A DNA stretch of 64,000 nt from Affinundibacterium flavidum (GCF_014284175.1 NZ_JACOGA010000016.1:79352-143351), one strand, 5' to 3'; positions 7,960 through 17,362 are shown, numbered from the stretch's first letter. Notes: generated from the sequence alone by a model not told the origin. A program made the numbers and translations.

Positions 7960-8361
7960 TTACTTAACTGTAGGCAAGCCTTGTGACTGCCAAGCCGCAA
8001 CGCCACCATCTAAACTAAATGCCTGCTCAAATCCGGCTTTGTTCAATACGGCGACTGCACTGCTAGAGCGTACGCCGCTGGCGCAAACAGTAATCACTAC
8101 ATTGCTTTTGGATTTTTCGATTTCTTTAATTCTTGATTCCAGTTCTTTTAACGGAATATTTTTGGCATTTGGCAAATGACCAGTGGCGAATTCTTCGGCG
8201 CTACGGACGTCAAGCACCAAAGTCTTGCCTTGATTCATATATTGTGTCGCTTGCAATTGCGAGACTCGTGCGCCGCGTCTTTGCAGGCTAGGGAGTAATA
8301 AGGCACCGCCAGAAATGATGGCAATGGATAGCAAAAACAGATTGTCGCTAATGAAATTCAC
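7960..8361 (-). CDS. Membrane-anchored rhodanese-like protein (YibN type)
   Basis: A 133-residue protein with one N-terminal membrane helix (residues ~6-25) and a single rhodanese domain (~35-130). The active-site loop is CASGVRS with Cys93, so sulfurtransferase activity is plausible. LVLDVRSAEEFATGHLPNA is the typical rhodanese opening. The start is GTG 8361 behind GGGAAAACT. It is the first gene of the grxC-secB block, equivalent in position and type to E. coli yibN, and divergent from gpmA. Confidence 0.9.
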   Translation of the reverse strand: MNFISDNLFLLSIAIISGGALLLPSLQRRGARVSQLQATQYMNQGKTLVLDVRSAEEFATGHLPNAKNIPLKELESRIKEIEKSKSNVVITVCASGVRSSSAVAVLNKAGFEQAFSLDGGVAAWQSQGLPTVK

Positions 8362-8540
8362 AGTTTTCCCGTGTTAAGAATGGTTATAAGTGGTTAAAGA
8401 CAAGCGCCTCATTATAAAATAGATGGGGAAATTAGTTTTAAATTGTCTTAAATCTGAATTTAATCCAGATCAAGTCTAGTTTTAGAACCGCAGTACCTTC
8501 CTTTCTGTTCTTCTCCAATCACCGTAAATAAACAAATATC

Positions 8541-9287
8541 ATGTATAAAATTGTATTGATGCGCCATGGCGAATCCACTTGGAATCTCGATAATCGTTTT
8601 ACTGGCTGGACCGATGTCGATCTGACTGAAAAAGGCGTTGCCGAAGCGCGTCAAGCGGGACAATTGCTGAAAGAAGCAGGTTTTACTTTTGATTTAGCCT
8701 ACACCTCGGTATTAAAGCGCGCGATTCGTACCTTGTGGGGCACGCTAGATGAGATGGATTTGATGTGGTTGCCAGTAGAACATGATTGGCGTTTGAATGA
8801 ACGCCACTACGGTGCCTTGCAAGGTTTGAATAAGGCTGAAACAGCCGCTAAATATGGCGATGAGCAGGTATTAGTGTGGCGCCGTAGCTATGACACACCG
8901 CCGAATCCTTTGGCGGAAGATGATGAGCGTACCTCTTTCAACGATCCACGTTACGCTGGTTTAAAGCGTGAACAGATTCCTTTAACAGAATGTTTGAAAG
9001 ATACCGTTGCACGTGTTGTGCCCGCTTGGGATGACTCTATCGCACCAGCCATCCGTTCTGGTAAACGCATCATCGTTTCTGCTCATGGCAATAGTCTGCG
9101 CGCTTTGATCAAAATGCTCGATGGTATCAGCGATGACGATATCGTGAATCTGAATATTCCAAATGGTCAGCCTTTGGTGTATGAATTAGATGCGGATTTG
9201 AAGCCGATCAAGAGCTACTACCTCGGTGACCAAGATGCAATTGCAGCTGCTTTAGCCGCCGTTGCAAGCCAAGGCAAGTCGAAGTAA
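8541..9287 (+). CDS. gpmA: 2,3-bisphosphoglycerate-dependent phosphoglycerate mutase
   Basis: A 248-residue glycolytic enzyme interconverting 3- and 2-phosphoglycerate through a phosphohistidine. LMRHGESTWN holds the catalytic His9. FTGWTDVDLT, LNERHYGALQGLNK and the second His in VSAHGNSLRALIK complete the active site. The length is normal. It heads a plus-strand run with envC and an S41 protease. In E. coli the same position next to envC is held by the unrelated, cofactor-independent mutase GpmM. Confidence 0.97.
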   Translation: MYKIVLMRHGESTWNLDNRFTGWTDVDLTEKGVAEARQAGQLLKEAGFTFDLAYTSVLKRAIRTLWGTLDEMDLMWLPVEHDWRLNERHYGALQGLNKAETAAKYGDEQVLVWRRSYDTPPNPLAEDDERTSFNDPRYAGLKREQIPLTECLKDTVARVVPAWDDSIAPAIRSGKRIIVSAHGNSLRALIKMLDGISDDDIVNLNIPNGQPLVYELDADLKPIKSYYLGDQDAIAAALAAVASQGKSK

Positions 9288-9291
9288 GGCA

Positions 9292-10692
9292 ATGTTATTT
9301 GCTCCTTTGAATTCTCTTTTGTCGCAAGTGAGCTCAACCGGCAAACCGACTTTATCGCATCAGGTAAAAGCGGTTTGCTTGCTGTGTGCATTTAGCTTGT
9401 TCAGTCATCTCGCGCAAGCCCAAAGTAATCGCGCCAAAGAAAAGAAACGGGCTGAAGCCAGTCGTGTTGAGTTGCAACAAAAACTCAAAGCACTGAAAAA
9501 AGACATTAGCAAAACTGAGTCTGCAAAAGAAAAAGCCAGCGATGCATTGGAAGATTCTGAGCAAGCAATTTCTGAAGCAAATCGTTCGATTCGCGATTTG
9601 CAAATTGAGCAGCAACAGGCCAATGAAAAATTGAATCAGCTGATAGCCGAGCAAGCGCGTTTGACGGCTCAGGTTGAGCAGCAAAAAAAACAATTATCTG
9701 ATTTTTTGCGTCGCCAATATATGCATGGTGATAGTGACCGGATTAAATTGCTGCTATCTGGAGACAATCCCAATCGCATCAACCGCGAAATGCATTACAT
9801 GAGTTATGTGTCGCAAACGCAAGCCAAGATGATCACGGCTTTGCGCACTAGCCTCGATGAAATAGAAAAAAATAAGCAAGCCGCACAAGAAACTAAAGAC
9901 GAGTTAGATGAAATTGCGCAAGAAGAGCGCGCTCATAAACAAGGTTTAGAAAAAGAAAAAAAACGACACGCGGCTTTGTTATCGCAACTCGCGACTAAGT
10001 TGCATACGCAGAAAAAAGAAGCTGAAAATTTGCAAAAAGATGAACAGCGTTTGAGCAATTTAGTCACACGCTTGAATAAATTAATGGAAGAGCAAGTCAA
10101 AGCGGAACAGGCGCGCTTGGCACTATTAGATAAACAACGTAAAGAAAAATTGGCGCAAGAAAAAGCCTTGCGTGAAAAAAACCAGGTCGCGACGCAAGGC
10201 AAAAATACTGGTAAGCCAGTGAAAGACGTAGAAGAGACCAAAGAAAGCAAGGGCATGAGCGTAGAGCAAACGCCAGTGCCGGGCATGTTTGACGGTCAAG
10301 AATTTAATCGTTTGAAGGGACAGTTACGCTTGCCAGTCAAAGGTGAATTGATCGCGCGTTTTGGTACTAAGCGTGGTGATGGCCCTAGCTGGAAAGGCTT
10401 ATTTATCAAAGCCGGTGAAGGCGCAGAAGTCAAAGCGATTGCTGCTGGAAAGGTCGTATTTGCAGAATGGTTGCGCGGCTTTGGGAATATGATCATTCTT
10501 GATCACGGTGGCCAATATTTAAGCCTTTATAGCAATACGCAAGCGGTCTTAAAGCATGCGGGTGATATTGTGAAGGCCGGCGATACGATTGCGAATGCGG
10601 GCAACAGCGGCGGGAACGAAGAAACGGGTCTATACTTTGAAATGCGTTATAAAGGTCAAGTGTTTGATCCTATGAGTTGGGTGCGTAAATAA
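9292..10692 (+). CDS. envC: EnvC-like murein hydrolase activator (degenerate LytM/M23 domain)
   Basis: A 466-residue periplasmic protein. The start chosen is ATG 9292 behind AAGTAAGG. It has an N-terminal signal peptide (LLCAFSLFSHLAQA), a long Lys/Glu/Gln-rich coiled coil (~45-310) and a C-terminal LytM domain (~350-465). The zinc-binding His positions of active M23 peptidases are missing (WKGLFIKA instead of an H-x3-D motif; GLYFEMR instead of an H-x-H motif). This is the hallmark of EnvC, which activates the septal amidases AmiA/AmiB during cell separation rather than cutting peptidoglycan itself. It starts five bases after gpmA. Confidence 0.9.
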   Translation: MLFAPLNSLLSQVSSTGKPTLSHQVKAVCLLCAFSLFSHLAQAQSNRAKEKKRAEASRVELQQKLKALKKDISKTESAKEKASDALEDSEQAISEANRSIRDLQIEQQQANEKLNQLIAEQARLTAQVEQQKKQLSDFLRRQYMHGDSDRIKLLLSGDNPNRINREMHYMSYVSQTQAKMITALRTSLDEIEKNKQAAQETKDELDEIAQEERAHKQGLEKEKKRHAALLSQLATKLHTQKKEAENLQKDEQRLSNLVTRLNKLMEEQVKAEQARLALLDKQRKEKLAQEKALREKNQVATQGKNTGKPVKDVEETKESKGMSVEQTPVPGMFDGQEFNRLKGQLRLPVKGELIARFGTKRGDGPSWKGLFIKAGEGAEVKAIAAGKVVFAEWLRGFGNMIILDHGGQYLSLYSNTQAVLKHAGDIVKAGDTIANAGNSGGNEETGLYFEMRYKGQVFDPMSWVRK

Positions 10693-10762
10693 GCAATTGA
10701 TGTGTTTGCATGTTAAATTTTTGTGCAGTTAATTTTGGTACGGTGAACGCCGGTTTGGAATT

Positions 10763-12223
10763 ATGGGTAGTAAATTAAAAAATTTAGGCTTAATCAGTTT
10801 TGGTGTAGTGGCCGGTGTTGCAGCCTCGCTGCAATATTCTGCCCTCGCACAAAAAATCAATGCACTGCCCTTGCCGCTGGAAAAACTCAGTGAGTTCTCT
10901 GAAGTGTTTGGCATGATTAAGTCGGAATATGTTGAGCCGGTAGAAGATGAAAAACTCTTAGATGAAGCCATCAATGGCATGGTGAATGCACTTGATCCAC
11001 ACTCGGCCTACTTAGACAAAAAATCTTTCAAAGAATTACGCGAAGGCACAGAAGGTAAGTTCGTAGGTTTGGGCATCGAAGTCGGAATGGAAGATGGCTA
11101 TGTCAAAGTGGTTTCCCCGATTGAAGATTCGCCAGCTTCTCGCGCTGGCATACAGCCTAGTGATTTGATTACTCGCATTGACGGTGTACCGATTAAAGGT
11201 TTGAGTATTGATGACGCCGTTAAAAAAATGCGTGGCGAGCCGAATTCTAAAATTACTTTGACGATCGCACGCAAGACCGAAGATAAGCCCATCGTTGTAA
11301 CTTTGACGCGTGAATTGATTAAGCAACACAGCGTCAAAGGAAAGCTCGTCGAGCCTGGCTATGCGTGGATCAGAATCTCGCAATTTCAAGAACCAACCTT
11401 GGACGACATGGTGAAAAAGATCAGCGCACTGTATACGCAGGATCCGGGTTTGAAAGGTTTGGTACTCGATTTGCGCAATGATCCGGGCGGTGTATTGCCG
11501 GGGGCAATTGGTGTCTCGGCGGCGTTCTTGCCTAAGGATGTGGCGGTCGTTTCAACCAATGGTCAGGTAGAAGATTCTAAACGCACGTATTTTGCGAAAA
11601 AAGAATTTTATGCCGAGCGCGGCGTCGGCGATCCACTTGCGAAATTGCCAGCAGCAATCAAAAATATTCCTATGGTGGTATTGATCAATACCGGATCGGC
11701 ATCGGCTTCTGAAATCGTCGCCGGTGCTCTGCAAGATTATCGTCGCGCGACCATCATCGGTACGCAAAGTTATGGCAAGGGCTCCGTCCAGACTGTGCAT
11801 CAGATTACTGATGATACAGCGATCAAATTGACCACGGCACGTTATTACACGCCTTTAGGGCGGGCGATTCAGGCCAAAGGTATACAGCCGGATTTACGCG
11901 TAGAAGAAACGGCGAATGGCGATGGATTTAATGCCTTGCGCTCGCGTGAAGCGGATCTGGTAAAACATTTGAGTAATGATCGGGAAGCAGAACCTGAAAC
12001 TGCAATTGTCGATGAATTGGAAGAAGAAAAGCGTTTGATTGAATTGGCGAAGAAGAGCGCACCTTTGGAGTTTGGTAGCAAAGACGATTTCCAATTAAAG
12101 CAAGCGCTGAATCATTTGAAGGGTTTGCCTGTCAAGGTTACGCCTTTGAAAACTGCCAGTCTGGAGCCAGTCAATGCCGCACCGCCAGCTGTCAAAAATA
12201 AGGGTGGTCACAGTAAGAAATGA
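10763..12223 (+). CDS. S41 family carboxy-terminal processing protease (Ctp)
   Basis: A 486-residue exported serine protease. An N-terminal signal or anchor (residues ~6-30) is followed by a PDZ domain (~100-170, GLGIEVGMEDG) and the S41 catalytic domain (~190-370). The Ser/Lys dyad is visible: Ser314 in TGSASASE and Lys339 in YGKGSV, 25 residues apart as in E. coli Prc. Such proteases trim C-termini of envelope proteins and regulate peptidoglycan hydrolases. Its position directly after envC suggests a link to cell-wall remodelling. GGA precedes ATG 10763. Confidence 0.94.
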   Translation: MGSKLKNLGLISFGVVAGVAASLQYSALAQKINALPLPLEKLSEFSEVFGMIKSEYVEPVEDEKLLDEAINGMVNALDPHSAYLDKKSFKELREGTEGKFVGLGIEVGMEDGYVKVVSPIEDSPASRAGIQPSDLITRIDGVPIKGLSIDDAVKKMRGEPNSKITLTIARKTEDKPIVVTLTRELIKQHSVKGKLVEPGYAWIRISQFQEPTLDDMVKKISALYTQDPGLKGLVLDLRNDPGGVLPGAIGVSAAFLPKDVAVVSTNGQVEDSKRTYFAKKEFYAERGVGDPLAKLPAAIKNIPMVVLINTGSASASEIVAGALQDYRRATIIGTQSYGKGSVQTVHQITDDTAIKLTTARYYTPLGRAIQAKGIQPDLRVEETANGDGFNALRSREADLVKHLSNDREAEPETAIVDELEEEKRLIELAKKSAPLEFGSKDDFQLKQALNHLKGLPVKVTPLKTASLEPVNAAPPAVKNKGGHSKK

Positions 12224-12324
12224 TGGTGGTGCCAAATCCCATTCAACTTCGAAGCTCCATAGATACATAAATACATAAGTAAAGCGTTGATGTAACATCA
12301 GCCTTTCGTATTCCCTGGCAAACT

Positions 12325-13074
12325 ATGAACGATAATCAATTGTTGCGTTACTCGCGACACATTTTGCTGGATCAGATAGGCATAGAAGGCCAGCAAAAAA
12401 TTCTGGCCGCACATGCCTTAATCATTGGTGCTGGTGGCCTCGGTTCTCCTGCTGCACTCTATCTAGCCAGCGCCGGAATCGGCAAGCTCACCATTGTCGA
12501 TGACGATGAAGTTGACCTCACCAATTTGCAGCGTCAGATTTTGCATACGACTGAGCGCGTAGGTAAAGATAAAGTTGACTCGGCAAAAATTTGCTTGCAA
12601 CAAATCAATCCTGAAGTGGAAGTCATCGCGCTTAAAGAAAGACTGCAAGGGCAGCGTTTGCAAGAATTGGTGCGCAGTGCGAGTGTTGTCCTTGATTGCA
12701 GCGACAATTTCAAAACTCGTCACGCGGTGAATGCTGCGTGCGTAGAATTTTCTGTGCCTTTGGTATCGGGTGCGGCGATTTCTTTTGATGGACAATTGAG
12801 CGTATTCGATACGCGTCACAGTGATGCACCATGCTATGCCTGCTTGTTCCCACCCGATCAGGATGTGGAAGAAGTGCGTTGTTCGACGATGGGCGTGTTT
12901 TCTCCCCTAGTCGGTATTATCGGTACCATGCAAGCGGCCGAAGCACTCAAGCTGGTGATGAATTTGGGACTATCGGTGAGCGGACGCTTATTATTGCTCG
13001 ACGCTATGCAAATGGAATGGACCAGCATAGGGGTGAGTAAAAATCATGAATGCGCAGTGTGTGGTGCTAAGTAG
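12325..13074 (+). CDS. moeB: MoeB/ThiF-family adenylyltransferase
   Basis: A 249-residue E1-like enzyme that adenylates the C-terminal Gly of a sulfur-carrier protein (MoaD or ThiS). RYSRHILLDQIGIEGQQKI is typical of MoeB/HesA. The nucleotide-binding GAGGLGSPAALYLASAG is at ~32-48, the catalytic Arg/Asp region is DLTNLQRQILH, and two Cys pairs (CYAC and CAVC) form the zinc site. MoeB and ThiF cannot be separated by eye, and no moaD or thiS is nearby. It overlaps the convergent pabB-pabC gene by 8 bases. Confidence 0.88.
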   Translation: MNDNQLLRYSRHILLDQIGIEGQQKILAAHALIIGAGGLGSPAALYLASAGIGKLTIVDDDEVDLTNLQRQILHTTERVGKDKVDSAKICLQQINPEVEVIALKERLQGQRLQELVRSASVVLDCSDNFKTRHAVNAACVEFSVPLVSGAAISFDGQLSVFDTRHSDAPCYACLFPPDQDVEEVRCSTMGVFSPLVGIIGTMQAAEALKLVMNLGLSVSGRLLLLDAMQMEWTSIGVSKNHECAVCGAK

Positions 13075-14947
13075 GTTCAGACATCAGCGTTGGCAATACT
13101 AGTGTCGCCTTCAAAACTCCACGCAAGGCATTGCATACCAAGATCTCATCGGCTTGTTGCAGATCATTGAGTGTCAATGATTTTTCTATCGCCTGTAGTT
13201 GCGCATCTTCCAGTAACACGCTGCGCATAATTCCGGGTAATACGCCATCATTTAATGGTGGTGTGTACCAATTTCCCCTTATTTTGACAAATACATTGCT
13301 GCGTCCACCTTCGGTGATCTTGCCGGCGGTATTGCAAAACAGACTGTCGAAGCCGCCATGTTTTTCTGCGTCTTGCCAGGCTTGGTCATACTGTGCGCGA
13401 TGCGTACTTTTATGCGCTAAAAAGACTGGCGCGGTTGTGCATGTTTCTGCACTTATGAAAATACGAACGGGCTGTTCTAGTGGGCGTAATTCAGCATGTT
13501 GTATGGCGATATCGCCATTCGACTTGAGCGACAATTTGAGTCGGTATTCTTTGCCGACAGCGAAATGTTGCTGATAATTCTGTAGCTCCAGGAGGATGCG
13601 TTCGGGTTCACATTTGAATTCGAAAAAAGCCGCCGATGCTTGTAAGCGGGCCAGATGGCGTTCGAGGTGGCGATATCCAATGTCGTGCTTCGTATACATG
13701 GTTTCGAACAATTCAAAATCCGGTTGCATTCCCGTCAGAAATTTTGCTTTCAACTGACACTCGGCAAATTCTTCATCGGGCTGGCTATCATAGACGATGC
13801 CCGCACCTACGCCCATCACACCCACTCTGCAAGCATTAGCATCGGGCGCTTGTAAAGTGAGTGTGCGTATCGGCACCGATAAACAAAAATCGGCCACGCT
13901 TTGTGGCGTTGCCGGTGGATCGAACCAGCCAATCGCGCCGGTATAAATGCCGCGATCTTCGGTTTCAATTTCACGAATGATTTCCATAGTGCGATGCTTG
14001 GGCGCACCGGTAATCGAGCCGCAAGGAAATAGCGCTGACATTACGGCATCTAAACGCAAGTCGCTGCGTAACTGTGCGGTGATAGTCGAGGTCATTTGTA
14101 ATACGCTGGTAAAGCTTTGTACTTCAAATAATGCTGGGACTTTAACGGTTCCGGTTTGCGCGATGCGGCCTAAATCATTGCGTAATAAATCGACGATCAT
14201 TAAATTTTCAGCGCGATTTTTGGGATCGTGGCTGAGTTGCTGTGCGCGTTGTTGATCCTGAACCGCATCACCACTGGCAGCCGCGGTACCTTTCATCGGT
14301 TTTGCTAATAATTGCCCGGCTTGATGACGGATAAATAATTCTGGAGACAAGGATAAAATCGCACGACCATCGGGTAGGCTGATGAAGGCGGCAAACGGCA
14401 CTGGCTGACGCTTGCGTAAAGCCCGATACAAAGCGAGCGCGGTACCGTAGGTCGAAAAATGCAGACGATATGTGTAATTAACTTGATAGGTATCACCGGC
14501 GGCAATATAGGCGCGGATCTGATTGATCGCTTGTGTGAATTCGGCTTGATCCACATTCGCTCGCAATTGCCGGATACCTGCGACTTCGTTAGTGCATGCT
14601 TGTGTCAACCGCTCTGCGACTTGTTGCCGACTCCAATGTTGGCAATCACGAAATACCAATAACTGCGAGATGGTTTGATTCGTTTCAGCTTGCTCACGCG
14701 CCGTAATGGCATGCAATTGTGCGCCACTTTCGTAACTCAAAACAGCAAGAACGTAGTAGCCATTTGATAAAGCTTGCTCGGCCTGCTGCCACATGGCTGG
14801 CCAAGTTTCGGCTGAACTGCTGCTCAATGTGTCGATCAGATCGGAATAAAATCGCGATTGTGCAACATCGCTCTGTGCATCGTCTAAGAGCGCGAAGCAT
14901 AGGTTTGCCGAGTCTGGATTGGAAAGAAGAAGAGAGGAAGCGGACAC
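13067..14947 (-). CDS. pabB: Fused aminodeoxychorismate synthase component I / aminodeoxychorismate lyase (PabB-PabC)
   Basis: A 626-residue bifunctional enzyme of p-aminobenzoate (folate) synthesis. Residues ~1-385 are a chorismate-binding PabB domain: PMKGT carries the PabB-type Lys, with LLRNDLGRIA and GSITGAPKHRTMEIIREIE. Residues ~400-626 are a class-IV PLP domain (PabC) with the lysine in HKSTHRAQYD, ITEGGRSNVFV and NDGVLPGIMR. The fusion lets the aminodeoxychorismate intermediate pass straight to lyase cleavage into p-aminobenzoate and pyruvate. The glutaminase partner PabA is not in the window. Confidence 0.94.
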   Translation of the reverse strand: MSASSLLLSNPDSANLCFALLDDAQSDVAQSRFYSDLIDTLSSSSAETWPAMWQQAEQALSNGYYVLAVLSYESGAQLHAITAREQAETNQTISQLLVFRDCQHWSRQQVAERLTQACTNEVAGIRQLRANVDQAEFTQAINQIRAYIAAGDTYQVNYTYRLHFSTYGTALALYRALRKRQPVPFAAFISLPDGRAILSLSPELFIRHQAGQLLAKPMKGTAAASGDAVQDQQRAQQLSHDPKNRAENLMIVDLLRNDLGRIAQTGTVKVPALFEVQSFTSVLQMTSTITAQLRSDLRLDAVMSALFPCGSITGAPKHRTMEIIREIETEDRGIYTGAIGWFDPPATPQSVADFCLSVPIRTLTLQAPDANACRVGVMGVGAGIVYDSQPDEEFAECQLKAKFLTGMQPDFELFETMYTKHDIGYRHLERHLARLQASAAFFEFKCEPERILLELQNYQQHFAVGKEYRLKLSLKSNGDIAIQHAELRPLEQPVRIFISAETCTTAPVFLAHKSTHRAQYDQAWQDAEKHGGFDSLFCNTAGKITEGGRSNVFVKIRGNWYTPPLNDGVLPGIMRSVLLEDAQLQAIEKSLTLNDLQQADEILVCNALRGVLKATLVLPTLMSEPT

Positions 14948-15342
14948 AATATATACCTGATGAGAATCGGCCTTAGTTTACCCTTAGATTGCTTTTCTTG
15001 CAGTACGCTTGTGCTTCTCAACAAGCTGCCTAGGGTTTCATCTCCAGTGACAATTTGTAAAAAACCGTGAAACTTGACATAAATTAAAGAGGCGCATAGA
15101 GAAACGGGCGCGAAGTTTGTAACCAAAAAGCTTGAGCCGCGTTAGTGGCAGAGAGGCGCCAAAAACGTGCAATAACGGTGTAATAATCGCGTTATAATGC
15201 GCGGACAAAGCGGCTCAGCAATTGGTTAGGATGCAGTGTGTACTGTTTTTATAAACATGACAAAGCTTCTCCTCGCCAGCAAAAATTTGTTTTGGGCTGT
15301 CCTGTTCATTCGCTCACTTATCTCATTTATATAAATATAGCC
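14948..15342. other. Divergent intergenic region between pabB-pabC and the TPR gene
   Basis: This 395-bp stretch has no convincing ORF. TTGACA occurs at 15073-15078 with only a poor -10 17 bases downstream. A perfect TATAAT is at 15193-15198, about 145 bases upstream of the TPR start. An in-frame ATG at 15254 upstream of the TPR signal peptide would add a non-signal-like N-terminus and is not used. Confidence 0.5.
15193..15198 (+). promoter_or_regulatory. Candidate -10 box (TATAAT) for the TPR gene
   Basis: A perfect TATAAT lies in a GC-flanked context. No good -35 is visible 16-18 bases upstream, so this is a weak call. If used, transcription would start near 15205 with a leader of ~140 bases. 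Confidence 0.3.
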
Positions 15343-16605
15343 ATGATAAAAAAATCTCCTATCGCCTTGGCGGCACTCCTCGTAGCCCTTGGTACTGCAT
15401 CGATTGCCGCGATACCTGCGGTTGCACAGGCACAAACAGCAGATACTGCCGAAAAAGATAAAGCCAAATTAGAAGTGATTCGTAATGAATGGTCTAAGCC
15501 GTACACCGAAATTCAAAAACTGATCGGTGAAAAACAATATGCGCCAGCGCTTGAAAAAGTAGCTGCACTAGAAGCTTCTGAAAAGAAAACTGCTTACGAA
15601 ACATTCTTCATTAGCCGTACCAAAGCCGCAATCGCTTCAGGCATGGGAGACAATCTCCTGTTGGCAAAAAGCTTTGAAGAAATGATAGGTAGTGAATTTT
15701 TGCCTGCAGCCGATAAGCTGCGTTTTATGGAAGCAATGGCAGGTACTTTCTACAATATCAAGCAATATGCGGATGCACAGATCTGGACTAAGCGTTATTT
15801 GGGTGTGAATCCAACGAATGTGGTAATGCAGGATTTGCTGGTACAAAATTACTATTTGGCAGATGACTTTGCGAATGCCTTAAAAGAAGTAAAAGCACAG
15901 ATTGCGGCTGATGAACAAGCTGGTCGCGTACCAGATGAAAAGCGTTTGCGCCTGATGCACGGTGCGAGTATGAAATTGAAAGATGTTAATACCTCAACTC
16001 AGGCTTTAGAGTTGTTGGTGAAATATCATCCAACTAAAGAATACTGGGCCGATTTGATGTATCGCTTGATCAGCAAGCCGGGCTTTACTGATCGTATGCG
16101 TTTGGATTGGTACCGTTTGATGCTTGCCAATGAAAATTTGGAAGACGATACACAATACATCGAAATGGCCGAAACTGCTTTGTTGGCTGGTTTGCCTTTA
16201 GAAGCAAAGAGCGTGGTGGAAGCTGCATACAAAGCGGGTTATTTCGGCAAAGGTAAGAATGTTGCCAAACATAAGCCACTGCAAGATAAAGCGAATAAAC
16301 AAGCTGCTGACGATGCAAAAACTTTAGATGCTGGTGAAGCTGCAGCGAAGGCTGCGAAGACAGGTTTAGGTATGGTCAACATGGGTTACAACTTCGTGAC
16401 CTACGGCCAATTTGAACGCGGTATCGCTTTGATTGAAGCGGGTCTGGCAAAAGGCGGTTTGAAAAATCCAGAAGAAGCGAAATTGCATTTAGGTATCGCG
16501 TATCATAAAGCGGGCAACAAGGCCAAAGCCGCGGAAGTATTCAAAACTGTGCAAGGCAATGATGGCGCGGTGGAATTGGCTCGTTACTGGACTTACATGA
16601 AGTAA
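15343..16605 (+). CDS. Exported tetratricopeptide-repeat protein
   Basis: A 420-residue protein starting at ATG 15343, where the signal peptide begins (MIKKSPIALAALLVALG, cleavage near AVAQA). The mature part is almost all helical, with TPR-like repeats: EFLPAADKLRFMEAM, KQYADAQIWTKRYL and, near the C-terminus, GQFERGIALIEAGLAKGG, KLHLGIAYHKAGNKAKAAEVF. It is probably periplasmic and acts as a protein-interaction scaffold. The partner is unknown. No strong Shine-Dalgarno precedes the start. Two hairpins lie downstream. Confidence 0.85.
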   Translation: MIKKSPIALAALLVALGTASIAAIPAVAQAQTADTAEKDKAKLEVIRNEWSKPYTEIQKLIGEKQYAPALEKVAALEASEKKTAYETFFISRTKAAIASGMGDNLLLAKSFEEMIGSEFLPAADKLRFMEAMAGTFYNIKQYADAQIWTKRYLGVNPTNVVMQDLLVQNYYLADDFANALKEVKAQIAADEQAGRVPDEKRLRLMHGASMKLKDVNTSTQALELLVKYHPTKEYWADLMYRLISKPGFTDRMRLDWYRLMLANENLEDDTQYIEMAETALLAGLPLEAKSVVEAAYKAGYFGKGKNVAKHKPLQDKANKQAADDAKTLDAGEAAAKAAKTGLGMVNMGYNFVTYGQFERGIALIEAGLAKGGLKNPEEAKLHLGIAYHKAGNKAKAAEVFKTVQGNDGAVELARYWTYMK

Positions 16606-16611
16606 GATTTC

Positions 16612-16647
16612 TAGAAAGTGATTTGTCGATGGCCAAATCACTTTCTA
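16612..16647 (+). terminator. Perfect 14-bp inverted repeat after the TPR gene
   Basis: TAGAAAGTGATTTG (16612-16625) pairs perfectly with CAAATCACTTTCTA (16634-16647) around an 8-base loop, starting six bases after the TPR stop. There is no T-tract directly after it, so it may protect the 3' end of the mRNA, with the next hairpin doing the termination. Confidence 0.55.
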
Positions 16648-16681
16648 CATAATCACTTCCTAGGTAGTGAATAATTCAATA

Positions 16682-16716
16682 AAAAAGCAGTAAAGATTTT
16701 GTCTTTACTGCTTTTT
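16682..16716. terminator. Bidirectional intrinsic terminator
   Basis: AAAAAGCAGTAAAGA (16682-16696) pairs perfectly with TCTTTACTGCTTTTT (16702-16716) around TTTTG. The A-run on one side and T-run on the other make it work in both directions, serving the TPR gene on the plus strand and the Lrp-type regulator on the minus strand. Confidence 0.88.
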
Positions 16717-16764
16717 GCTTATGTAGCGTCGTGGTTGCCAAAAATCCGCAGATCAGAATGACGC

Positions 16765-17223
16765 TTATTTGATTGGCAAAGCAGTCGTATTTTTGACTTC
16801 TTCCATCACTGCATAGGTATGGGTTTCACGCACGCCACTTAATTGCAGCAAAGACTTACCGAGGAAATCGCGATACGCATTCATATCTTTCACGCGCGCT
16901 TTGACCAAGTAGTCAAAGCCGCCAGCGACCATGTGGCATTCCAGCACTTCAGGAATGGCCTGCACGCCGCGTTTGAAGGCGTCGAACACATCTGGCGTGG
17001 TGCGGTCTAAGACCACTTCGATGAATACCAGCAAAGCAACATCGAGTAAATGTGGATTTAGTTGGGCGGTATAGCCTAGAATGTAGTTTGATTCTTGCAA
17101 CTTGCGGACACGTTCCAGACAAGCAGCCGGAGACAGGTTAACTCGCGTGGCAAGTTCTACATTACTGATGCGGCCATCATTTTGTAATTCGGCCAGAATT
17201 CTTTTACTGATTTTGTCTAGCAT
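16765..17223 (-). CDS. Lrp/AsnC-family transcriptional regulator, probable regulator of putA
   Basis: 152 residues with an N-terminal winged helix-turn-helix (~5-60, DGRISNVELATRVNLSPAACLERVRKL) and a C-terminal RAM ligand-binding domain (~70-145, VPGVLE-like EVLECHMVAGGFDYLVKARV). It is divergent from putA with a 139-bp shared promoter region. In alphaproteobacteria the Lrp-type protein PutR sits in the same arrangement and activates putA in response to proline. Because the PutA here has no DNA-binding domain, this gene is the natural candidate for proline control. The ligand is inferred only from context. Confidence 0.92.
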   Translation of the reverse strand: MLDKISKRILAELQNDGRISNVELATRVNLSPAACLERVRKLQESNYILGYTAQLNPHLLDVALLVFIEVVLDRTTPDVFDAFKRGVQAIPEVLECHMVAGGFDYLVKARVKDMNAYRDFLGKSLLQLSGVRETHTYAVMEEVKNTTALPIK

Positions 17224-17362
17224 AAGAAAAATTTAAGTGGTTATTAATAATATTTGGTGGAATTCTCTCACAAAATACAATATTTCGATATACCTCAGAA
17301 TTTCCAGAATTAATCCTCGCGAATGATCTATACAATTAAATCATATTTGCTTTCATAAATAA

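Noticed and set aside
10296..10692. Active M23 peptidase at the C-terminus of the EnvC-like protein
   Set aside because: The zinc-binding His residues are missing, so it is called an activator rather than a peptidase.
13131..13574. 147-residue plus-strand ORF inside pabB-pabC
   Set aside because: Fully contained in the PabC domain on the other strand, with no recognisable protein features.
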